A stretch of 12,984 bases of DNA, from assembly GCA_020216655.1 (NCBI GenBank), contig JAIWNU010000152.1:1-12984 (forward strand). The letters run 5' to 3'. Positions 7,801 through 12,984 of this stretch are shown here, one piece after another. Made by a program: the position numbers and the translations under genes. This stretch comes from Treponema sp. (GTDB lineage: Bacteria > Spirochaetota > Spirochaetia > Treponematales > Breznakiellaceae). Every line of letters starts with the position of its first letter. Position 1 is the stretch's first letter. Below the pieces are notes generated by a model. The model had not been told where the DNA came from. It made no database searches and saw only the letters and a list, made by a program, of their open reading frames with translations.

Positions 7801-7806
7801 TATACT
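7801..7806 (+). promoter_or_regulatory. -10 element of the AIM24-family gene
   Basis: TATACT lies 33 bases before the ATG at 7840, preceded by TG three bases upstream rather than the ideal one. Transcription would start near 7813 and give a leader of about 27 bases containing GGAGGT (7827-7832). No clear -35 was found. The hexamer is identical to those of the esterase, GH18 and HEPN promoters in this window. Confidence 0.5.
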
Positions 7807-7839
7807 TATGTTCATCAATATGTTTCGGAGGTTGATGAA

Positions 7840-8520
7840 ATGAAGTTTTCTATAGAACAGCAACCCGTATTCAGTGTTTTGCGGCTTACCTTTGAGGCGG
7901 GTGAACAGATTCGAGCCGAGGCGGGGGCTATGATCGGCATGAGCGCTACCATGGAACTTAAGGCGCGAGCCAGCGGCAAGGGCGTGTTCGGGGCAATCGG
8001 CGCTATGATGGGCGGCGAAAGTCTCTTTGCTTCCGAGTATACTGCGGGGACATCGGGGGATGAACTTATCCTGGCCCCATCATACCCAGGGGACATTCTG
8101 CATCTTCCCCTGCGGGGAGACACTATTTTTGCCCAGAGCGGTGCCTATCTTGCGGGCTCAACCAGCCTCCAGCTTTCCAGCCAGGGATCCCTGAAAGCCC
8201 TTGTTTCGGGGGAAGGGCTTTTCCTCCTAAAGATTAGCGGAACCGGCGACCTCTGGCTCGCTTCCTACGGGGCAATTCTTGAAAAACGGCTCACCGCAGG
8301 AGAAGAGTATGTGGTGGATACGGGAAACATGGTCGCCTTCGAAGCAAGCCTGACCTATACCATAAAAACCGCGTCCCGGGGACTCTTTTCCTCCATGGCA
8401 TCCGGCGAAGGTCTTGTGTGCCGCTTCCGAGGCCCGGGCCGGCTCTGGATCCAGACCCGCAGCATTTCTGCCCTGGCCCAGACCTTGCGGCCCTATTTCC
8501 CGACCAACAATAACAGTTAA
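7840..8520 (+). CDS. AIM24/TIGR00266-family protein
   Basis: The protein has 226 residues, is rich in glycine and beta strands, and matches the widespread AIM24 (PF01987, TIGR00266) family of unknown biochemical role. Supporting segments are the N-terminal FEAGEQIRAEAGAMIGMS, the glycine-rich GKGVFGAIGAMMGGESLF (about 48-65), SGEGLFLLKISGTGDLWLAS, VDTGNMVAFE and ASGEGLVCRFRGPGRLWIQT. It has no signal peptide or membrane helix. I chose the ATG at 7840 because GGAGGT (7827-7832) lies seven bases upstream. An in-frame GTG at 7795 would start upstream of the apparent promoter and add 15 unrelated residues. Its TAA overlaps the convergent kinase fragment's TAA in TTAA at 8517-8520. Confidence 0.88.
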   Translation: MKFSIEQQPVFSVLRLTFEAGEQIRAEAGAMIGMSATMELKARASGKGVFGAIGAMMGGESLFASEYTAGTSGDELILAPSYPGDILHLPLRGDTIFAQSGAYLAGSTSLQLSSQGSLKALVSGEGLFLLKISGTGDLWLASYGAILEKRLTAGEEYVVDTGNMVAFEASLTYTIKTASRGLFSSMASGEGLVCRFRGPGRLWIQTRSISALAQTLRPYFPTNNNS

Positions 8521-9152
8521 AAGACTATGCGGACAACAGCTCCCTGGTCGCTATAAACTTCCAGGGAACCCTGTATCTGCCGCACCAAAGTATCTATCAG
8601 CAAAAAACCGAGTTTGCCATCTTTATCGGTCCTAAATCCTGGGGGAAACTCGGGACCATAATCACGAACCTTTAGAATCCGTTTACCCTGGCTATCCGCA
8701 TCCAATGAGAGCATTACACGGATTTTCCCCTCTGAATCTGGACCATATAAACAAGCATTTTGTACAAGCTCATTGATAATAAGACCTAAGGGGATTGCAT
8801 AGCTGGAATTAAACAAACTATCTGTAACAGTTATTGACGTTTCGAGGGTAAACCGCTCGGCTCCGATCTGCTCGGTCATAAAAGACTCGTATTCTGCAAG
8901 AAAGCAGGAAAAAGCCTCCTTATCCAAATTGCCCGCATCATATAATTTATCCTCTATGAGTGCCATGGCAAAAATACGGTTTTTACTTTCCCGAATCGCG
9001 TTTTTTCCATCATCGGATACAAGTGAATCTTCCTGAAGCCGGAGCAGGCTGATAATAAGCTGCAGATTGTTACGGATCCGGTGATGGGTTTCGTGGATAT
9101 AGACCCAAAGAACCCGCCCCAGAAAACCAGTAATCATTTTGCAGATATCCAA
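8517..9152 (-). CDS. Histidine kinase module (HisKA_2 plus HATPase_c), detached from its sensor
   Basis: This 211-residue frame holds a complete transmitter. The dimerisation/phosphoacceptor helix has ETHHRIRNNLQLIISLLRLQ (21-40), with the histidine of HHR as phosphate acceptor and the HisKA_2 pattern of H-R-x-x-N-N. The HATPase part has the N box INELVQNA (126-133), the G1 box RDYGPEFPPGF (163-173) and the G2 segment DGKLGFLLI (178-186). No transmembrane helix or sensor precedes it, and the hydrophobic stretch at 7-19 is too short. A TTG at 9152 and an ATG at 9137 are possible starts, neither with a convincing ribosome binding site. The upstream frame is closed by TAG about 20 bases before. 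I read this as the 3' part of a broken sensor-kinase gene. If translated on its own it would be a soluble kinase. Confidence 0.7.
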   Translation of the reverse strand: MDICKMITGFLGRVLWVYIHETHHRIRNNLQLIISLLRLQEDSLVSDDGKNAIRESKNRIFAMALIEDKLYDAGNLDKEAFSCFLAEYESFMTEQIGAERFTLETSITVTDSLFNSSYAIPLGLIINELVQNACLYGPDSEGKIRVMLSLDADSQGKRILKVRDYGPEFPPGFRTDKDGKLGFLLIDTLVRQIQGSLEVYSDQGAVVRIVF

Positions 9153-9564
9153 CTTTTTTGTCTTGCAAATCTAAAATAGTGTTGATCGGCGACCCCTGCC
9201 GAACCAATACGGCACCCCAGTCAAGAAGAATGGTATGCTTTGAAAAAAGGGCAAATTGTTCCCGATCGGGCGTACGGACTATGGCAGGGAGCACGGTTAT
9301 GGTTCCTGTCTTAAGTTTTTCGAGCAAGGACTCCCACGCATCAAAATCCCACTGAATAGAAAACCCAGCATTCTCCGCAGCCCGTGTCAGCAGATCTATA
9401 AAAATGCCCCGGGGTATACCCTGTTCATCCTGCCAGCAGGAAGGTTCGGCATCATAGTAGCCAACCACCAGTTTTGACGTCATACTATTGTTCTGGCTAA
9501 AAACAACCGAAACAAACGTAAACAACAACAATGCCGGCAAAGCTTTTTTATGATACTGTTTCAT
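9070..9564 (-). CDS. Truncated periplasmic solute-binding (SBP_bac_3-like) sensor domain
   Basis: This 164-residue frame begins with a signal peptide (1-23, ending VFSQ) and continues into the first lobe of a family 3 solute-binding fold. The supporting segments are LVVGYYDAEPSCWQDEQG (32-49), PRGIFIDLLTRAAENAGF (51-68), a typical WESLLEKLKTGTITVLPAI (77-95), and LDLQDKKVGYLQND (131-144), which normally opens lobe II. Soon after this the sequence becomes unlike the family and ends at residue 164; a whole domain would need roughly 100 more residues. It starts 16 bases after the chemoreceptor gene, without a clear ribosome binding site, and should be co-transcribed with it. I consider it the 5' part of the broken sensor kinase rather than an independent protein. 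Confidence 0.6.
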   Translation of the reverse strand: MKQYHKKALPALLLFTFVSVVFSQNNSMTSKLVVGYYDAEPSCWQDEQGIPRGIFIDLLTRAAENAGFSIQWDFDAWESLLEKLKTGTITVLPAIVRTPDREQFALFSKHTILLDWGAVLVRQGSPINTILDLQDKKVGYLQNDYWFSGAGSLGLYPRNPSPDP

Positions 9565-9580
9565 ATTGATTAACCGGTTG

Positions 9581-11527
9581 CTATAGTTTCGCCGAAAGCT
9601 GAAAGAAATCCATCAAGGCTCTCAGTTCTTTGGCCATATCAGCCAGCGATTCTGCAGTTGATGCAATCTCTTCCGACAAGGCAGCATTTTGCTGAACCAC
9701 CTGATCCAGCTGATTTATGGCAATATTTATCTGTTTTACCCCCGCATTTTGCTCAGCCGCAGCCCGGCTTATTTCTTGCACAAGGCGTGCTGTTTTCTGA
9801 ATATCCGGAACGAGGGCTTCCAACAGCTTGCCGGTTTCGGCGGAAACCGCTACGGTTTCCCGGGAGAGATCAATTATCTCTGCAGCGGCGCTCTTGCTTC
9901 GTTCAGCAAGTTTACGCACTTCCTGTGAAACGACCGCAAAGCCTTTTCCATGTTCGCCAGCCCGAGCTGCTTCTATAGCCGCATTCAAGGCCAGAAGATC
10001 GGTCTGCCGGGCAATATCTTCGATAATCACAACCTTTTCCGCAATATTTTTCATTACATTCACCGCATTTTGTACTGTATTCTTACTTTGCACAGCCCGA
10101 TCAGCGGCTGAACGGGCGATTGCTTCTGTTTCCTTTGCATGATCGGCAGTCATGGCTATATTTGATGCCATCTGTTCTACCGATGATGCGACTTGTTCAG
10201 CCACTGATGCTTGTTCCGAGTTACGGGAAGAAAGGTTTTGCGAGGAACTGCTGAGGTCTCTGCTGGAATGAACAATGTCGTCAGCAGCATTGCGGACATT
10301 ACTTACAATCGCTGAAAGTTCACTGGTCATATATCGCAAGGATCGAGCCAAATCTCCAATCTCGTCGCTGCGTGCAGCACTCCGTTCATCAATATGGTCT
10401 AATAGCCTCCCCTGAGCTACCGTTTTGGCCTGGCCAATGATAGTGACAATAGGTACGGTAATAGTGTTTACTAGGTACAGAAGCACCATAATAATTAGCA
10501 GAGACACTGCGATGGTAGCCAGACTAAATTGACTCATCGCCGAATAGAGGTCCCGGAAAGCTTCGTTGTCGGGAATTACAAAACCAAAAAGATAGCCAAA
10601 GTTGGTATAGCCATAATAGACGGTATGCGGAGTTCCATCGACCACAATGTTCTCTGCAGTGCGTACTGTTCCCGGCGGAAGAGATTCCTGCAGCCGGTCA
10701 ATCCAGGGAATCAGAGCATCTTCTTTGAGGTCCTCGGACTGCAATCTTTTATATGGACGGAAAATAGCATCTTTATTCTGTGTATATAAATACCGGCCTG
10801 TTACAGGATCGAGCAAAAAAAGCTGGGAATGGTCGGTAATTTTGACATCCTTAAAGAGTTCTTCCAGAAAAGCCAAGGTAAGGTCTGCCGTTGCAATACC
10901 TAAAATACGGCCTGTGCTGTCCTGCAGAGGACAGCTTACGGTAATATAAATAGTATTGGTCCGTTGGTCCGGCGGGATATCAGATAGGAGCTGCCCCTGA
11001 AGTAAGTAAAGATATGGCTCGGTTACAATATATTCCCGGCTCAGACTCTTTGAACGATCATGATCCGGAGGCAGCGCCGCAGTATACCAGTCTTCGACCA
11101 CATAATTATAGTTTATATAGGTTTTATCGAGCGTGAATGTTCCGTTGCTGTAGGTACCGTAGGGGCCAAAAAAGGTAAAACCGGGAATAACTCCCTTGTC
11201 GTAAAAAAGACCACCCCCCGCAAGGGGCTGAAAAGAAAGAGCGGAAAGCAGCATGTCAATGACCGTATCGCTTTTTAAACCGCTTTTTGCCCGAAGTGCT
11301 TCCCCTGCTATTCCGCCCATTCTGCCCAAAGAGCGGGCAACCGCTACCTGGCGATCCGTATAGTCATTAAAATCCTTTATATACTTTTGAACAGTAAGGC
11401 TCATTTTTGCGGTAATTTGTTTTTTCACAGCGCTAGAGATATTTGCACCGTTGAGCATTAGGGAGACACCAAAACCAAGCACAAGAACAACCAAAATGCT
11501 CAAAGCGAATTTAGTCTTAAGGTTCAT
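9581..11527 (-). CDS. Methyl-accepting chemotaxis protein with dCache-type sensor domain
   Basis: This is a 648-residue transmembrane chemoreceptor. TM1 spans about 7-27 and is followed by a large periplasmic region (about 35-330) with dCache character (WYTAALPPD at 147-155, [12 protein letters not shown] at 164-175, [14 protein letters not shown] at 208-221). TM2 spans about 335-355, then come a HAMP domain (about 354-408) and the coiled-coil signalling domain. The conserved CheA/CheW-binding tip is at 505-544 ([20 protein letters not shown]). There is no C-terminal CheR-tethering pentapeptide. The ligand is unknown. I chose the ATG at 11527 because GGAGGT (11532-11537) precedes it by four bases and the TM1 signal anchor starts at once. 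The longer frame to 11629 would overlap the MntA gene and prefix 34 unrelated residues. It lies 76 bases after MntA and 16 bases before the broken sensor kinase. Confidence 0.92.
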   Translation of the reverse strand: MNLKTKFALSILVVLVLGFGVSLMLNGANISSAVKKQITAKMSLTVQKYIKDFNDYTDRQVAVARSLGRMGGIAGEALRAKSGLKSDTVIDMLLSALSFQPLAGGGLFYDKGVIPGFTFFGPYGTYSNGTFTLDKTYINYNYVVEDWYTAALPPDHDRSKSLSREYIVTEPYLYLLQGQLLSDIPPDQRTNTIYITVSCPLQDSTGRILGIATADLTLAFLEELFKDVKITDHSQLFLLDPVTGRYLYTQNKDAIFRPYKRLQSEDLKEDALIPWIDRLQESLPPGTVRTAENIVVDGTPHTVYYGYTNFGYLFGFVIPDNEAFRDLYSAMSQFSLATIAVSLLIIMVLLYLVNTITVPIVTIIGQAKTVAQGRLLDHIDERSAARSDEIGDLARSLRYMTSELSAIVSNVRNAADDIVHSSRDLSSSSQNLSSRNSEQASVAEQVASSVEQMASNIAMTADHAKETEAIARSAADRAVQSKNTVQNAVNVMKNIAEKVVIIEDIARQTDLLALNAAIEAARAGEHGKGFAVVSQEVRKLAERSKSAAAEIIDLSRETVAVSAETGKLLEALVPDIQKTARLVQEISRAAAEQNAGVKQINIAINQLDQVVQQNAALSEEIASTAESLADMAKELRALMDFFQLSAKL

Positions 11528-11543
11528 GCATACCTCCGGAATA

Positions 11544-11571
11544 AGTTTAGAATAAACCTTAGAAATTACAA
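11544..11571 (-). promoter_or_regulatory. Weak candidate promoter for the chemoreceptor gene
   Basis: Reading the - strand, TTGTAA (11566-11571) and TAAACT (11544-11549) are separated by 16 bases in the 76-base gap before the chemoreceptor. Each hexamer matches the sigma-70 consensus at four of six positions. Transcription would begin just upstream of the Shine-Dalgarno, which is tight. Read-through from the HEPN/MNT promoter is an alternative. Confidence 0.28.
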
Positions 11572-11603
11572 TAAATGACTTATCTACCCCATACGCTTTC
11601 GTT

Positions 11604-11924
11604 TTAGCTTGTGCGTACCGGGACTTCATAAATCAGCTTGCCCACCCTATCAATATGCTCTTTTAAAGCGGGATTTTTTATTTCTTCGTAATGGATTATA
11701 TCAATGAAATACGGTAGAGGCCCCTGATCTTCGAGCAAAGCATGCAGTTTTGACACGGTAGAAAAGGTAATGGAAGGACCTGCTATGGCAATATCAATAT
11801 CTGAACCTGTCCTGTAAGTTCCCTTTGCCCGGGAGCCGAAGATATAAGCCTTTTGGATTTCGGGGAATTGTTGCAAAACAGCTACAATGTATGAAAGATC
11901 CGCTTCCTCCAGCCCGTATTTCAT
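11604..11924 (-). CDS. mntA: MNT-type minimal nucleotidyltransferase (MntA-like antitoxin)
   Basis: This 106-residue protein is a minimal nucleotidyltransferase of the pol-beta superfamily. The active site fits GSx10DxD exactly: G30-S31, then D42 and D44 (SDIDIA), with D75 (YFIDII) as the likely third acidic ligand. In characterised HepT-MntA modules this enzyme transfers AMP to a tyrosine of the HEPN partner and so silences it. The ATG overlaps the stop of the HEPN gene by four bases (ATGA at 11921-11924), which points to translational coupling. All catalytic residues are present, so the protein is probably active. The pair may belong to the HI0073/HI0074 subgroup, where a toxin-antitoxin role is less firmly shown. 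Confidence 0.88.
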   Translation of the reverse strand: MKYGLEEADLSYIVAVLQQFPEIQKAYIFGSRAKGTYRTGSDIDIAIAGPSITFSTVSKLHALLEDQGPLPYFIDIIHYEEIKNPALKEHIDRVGKLIYEVPVRTS

Positions 11925-12325
11925 AATTCCTGTTCCCGATTTTGAAGTGTCCGGTAGAATTCTTTAAGGATGGTATAATATGAATGGGTTATTAGGTTAA
12001 CAGCTTCCTCTGCGCGCGCCTCATCATAGGTGTGGGCCATAAGGTTGCGTTTTTCGAGGGCATCGATCCATAAATGCCCTTCATTGATAAGGCCTGATTG
12101 AAAGGCAATCTGTATTGCAGCCCGTGGGCTTTGAATAGCATAGCCTTCGGCTTCAAGATAATCTTTCATGGTTTTCCAGGCGAGCTCAAAGGTGTATTCA
12201 AAGCATTGAATAAGCCCCTGTTTTTCAAACTTATTAAGACTCCCTATACTGATGAATTCATCGAGTTGCGATAGAGCATGCTTGTAATTAGAAAACCGTT
12301 GCTGCCAGCGTATATCTTGCTCCAT
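11921..12325 (-). CDS. hepT: HEPN-domain protein (HepT-like toxin / nucleotidyltransferase substrate-binding protein)
   Basis: This 134-residue all-helical protein pairs with the MNT gene. FEYTFELAWKTMKDYLEAEG (42-61), SPRAAIQIAFQSGLI (66-80) and WIDALEKRN (86-94) are characteristic of the HI0074/PF08780 branch of HEPN proteins. RNLMAHTY (93-100) fits the Rx4HxY motif: R93 and H98 would form the RNase site, and Y100 would be the AMP-acceptor tyrosine. I chose the ATG at 12325; TTG at 12334 and GTG at 12331 are in frame, but they would leave the AAGG at 12336-12339 too close. An extended -10 with a -35 lies just upstream. RNase toxicity is inferred from the motif and partner and has not been widely shown for this subgroup. 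Confidence 0.87.
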   Translation of the reverse strand: MEQDIRWQQRFSNYKHALSQLDEFISIGSLNKFEKQGLIQCFEYTFELAWKTMKDYLEAEGYAIQSPRAAIQIAFQSGLINEGHLWIDALEKRNLMAHTYDEARAEEAVNLITHSYYTILKEFYRTLQNREQEL

Positions 12326-12349
12326 ATGCACCAAACCTTATATGGCTTT

Positions 12350-12378
12350 AGTATAGCATTAATTCGTATAGACCTCAA
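12350..12378 (-). promoter_or_regulatory. Promoter of the HEPN/MNT operon
   Basis: Reading the - strand, TTGAGG (12373-12378), a 17-base spacer and TATACT (12350-12355) with TGC immediately before it form the most complete sigma-70-type promoter in the window. The start site would fall near 12343, leaving a leader of about 18 bases before the ATG at 12325. I see no obvious operator palindrome around it. Confidence 0.6.
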
Positions 12379-12448
12379 TGAAACAGGGATGAGAAAAAGT
12401 TAGGGACTCCAGGGCATAAGGCCAGCGAAGGGTTATAAAGCAGCAGTA

Positions 12449-12984
12449 TCAGTGCAGTTGTTTCAGATACTCTGCTACCGACTCCCCTGCCCGCCGGAAT
12501 TCACCCTGATATTGTTTCCAGTTACCGAGTGCTTCGATCTGCCGCTGCAGATAGATAATTTCTCCGTCTTCGGGAATCTTGTTTCCGAAATCCGCATACC
12601 GGTTTGTCAGAAACCTTTCGGTATAGCGCTTTTTGTATTCCGCAATCCATGCTTTCAAAAGCTGGGCTCTGCTTGTTTCCAGCGCTTCGTCGGAAATACC
12701 AGGATCCTTATTCCCATACAGGTTATACACCCGTTCGGCACAATCGGGGAAGAGGCTCGCAAAGGTTTTTTCGTCCCGCTGCTCCGACATATACCTGGCA
12801 AGTACCGGTGAAGCACCACCCAGGGTCGCCAAAAGATATTCCTCTGTCGCCTTTTCGGCCAGAAAACGGGAGAGGGGCTCCGCATCGGGCCGTTTTAGAG
12901 TCGTTCTGATATGCTGATACAGTACGACCTGGAACACCCGTTCCACCTGCCGGTCGTAAGGCCAGAGCGCCCACAGTTCCAGAA
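12449..12984 (-). CDS. Unrecognised protein, C-terminal part (5'-truncated by window)
   Basis: A - strand frame is open from the window edge to a TGA at 12449-12451 and gives about 178 C-terminal residues. The in-frame GTG at 12946 is probably internal, because the frame continues upstream with plausible coding sequence (ELWALWPYDRQVERVFQ). The product is soluble and mostly helical, with many charged residues and aromatics (for example AWIAEYKKRYTERFLTNRY, about 60 residues from the end). No membrane segment, signal peptide or catalytic signature is visible in this part. I do not recognise the family. The stop lies 70 bases upstream of the HEPN/MNT promoter's -35 in genome order and both read the same way, so it could feed transcription into that operon; no terminator is apparent between them. 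Confidence 0.75.
   Translation of the reverse strand, partial: LELWALWPYDRQVERVFQVVLYQHIRTTLKRPDAEPLSRFLAEKATEEYLLATLGGASPVLARYMSEQRDEKTFASLFPDCAERVYNLYGNKDPGISDEALETSRAQLLKAWIAEYKKRYTERFLTNRYADFGNKIPEDGEIIYLQRQIEALGNWKQYQGEFRRAGESVAEYLKQLH

Larger units (their letters stand above)
8517..9564 (-). pseudogene. Decayed sensor kinase: solute-binding domain half joined out of frame to a HisKA_2 kinase
   Basis: The two overlapping frames at 9070-9564 and 8517-9152 together look like the remains of one gene of the SBP_bac_3-TM-HisKA_2-HATPase type. Joining them needs a one-base shift between the TAG that closes the kinase frame upstream (about 9172) and the TAA of the first frame (9070). Even after such a repair the product would be about 348 residues, and would lack lobe II of the binding domain, the membrane helix and the linker. 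An internal deletion plus a frameshift is therefore the best explanation. Low-coverage assembly error could explain the shift but not the missing domains. Confidence 0.65.

Noticed and set aside
7795..7839. GTG start at 7795 for the AIM24-family gene
   Set aside because: It lies upstream of the apparent -10 box and adds residues unlike the family. The ATG at 7840 has GGAGGT at the right distance.
9070..9172. Programmed frameshift joining the two sensor-kinase frames at the A6 run in GACAAAAAAGTT
   Set aside because: The needed shift is +1 while A-runs typically favour -1, the register does not fit X-XXY-YYZ, and a joined product would still lack half the binding domain and the membrane helix. 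Decay explains it better.
9828..10142. + strand open frame rich in Ala/Ser/Arg opposite the chemoreceptor signalling domain
   Set aside because: It is an antisense shadow of the conserved chemoreceptor coiled coil.
11528..11629. Longer chemoreceptor start at 11629
   Set aside because: It overlaps the MntA gene by 26 bases and adds 34 residues before a normal signal anchor. The ATG at 11527 has a GGAGGT site.
12452..12917. Several overlapping + strand open frames opposite the last gene
   Set aside because: They are low-complexity shadows of the - strand coding frame, without ribosome binding sites or recognisable domains.
12449..12984. Last partial gene as a predicted aminopeptidase (PF10023-like)
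   Set aside because: There is a vague resemblance of the C-terminal layout only. No HExxH motif is present in the visible part and I could not align it with confidence.

Overview
The window looks like chromosomal DNA of a Treponema/Spirochaeta-type bacterium. This is an inference from gene content and style, not from a marker gene. It holds two surface lipoproteins with loose lipoboxes, a dCache-type chemoreceptor, a HisKA_2-type histidine kinase and a kinase-based (non-PTS) sugar operon. No rRNA, tRNA, CRISPR array, transposase or attachment site was seen. The window is densely coded and has no gene-free stretch longer than about 120 bases.

Positions 1-4222 (+ strand) are the end of a sugar-catabolic operon. 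It contains the C-terminus of an unrecognised protein, a SrlD-like sorbitol-6-phosphate dehydrogenase with a long unexplained N-terminal extension, a FGGY sugar kinase and a SorE-like zinc reductase. SorE and SrlD chemistry together would convert L-sorbose 1-phosphate to sorbitol 6-phosphate and then to fructose 6-phosphate. The kinase could supply the initial phosphorylation that a PTS provides in enterobacteria. An HD-domain hydrolase (4235-5050) follows almost directly, possibly from its own promoter.

Positions 5051-7773 start with a short repeat-bearing gap between convergent genes. Then comes a divergent pair of cell-envelope lipoproteins: an esterase with an E-set-like N-terminal domain (- strand) and a YaaH-like GH18 glycosidase (+ strand). 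Each has a TGnTATACT promoter element ending exactly six bases before its ATG, which suggests leaderless mRNAs. An AIM24-family protein (7840-8520, + strand) follows. Its stop codon interlocks with that of the convergent kinase fragment.

Positions 8517-12334 (- strand) read, in transcription order, as a HEPN/MNT (HepT-MntA type) pair, a methyl-accepting chemotaxis protein and a broken sensor kinase. The kinase gene is split into a half solute-binding domain and a HisKA_2/HATPase module in another frame, with no membrane segment between them. The window ends inside an unrecognised - strand gene (12449-12984).

No clearly new system is evident. The points most worth checking are the SrlD N-terminal extension, the kinase/SorE/SrlD cassette, the apparent leaderless start architecture and the decayed sensor kinase.
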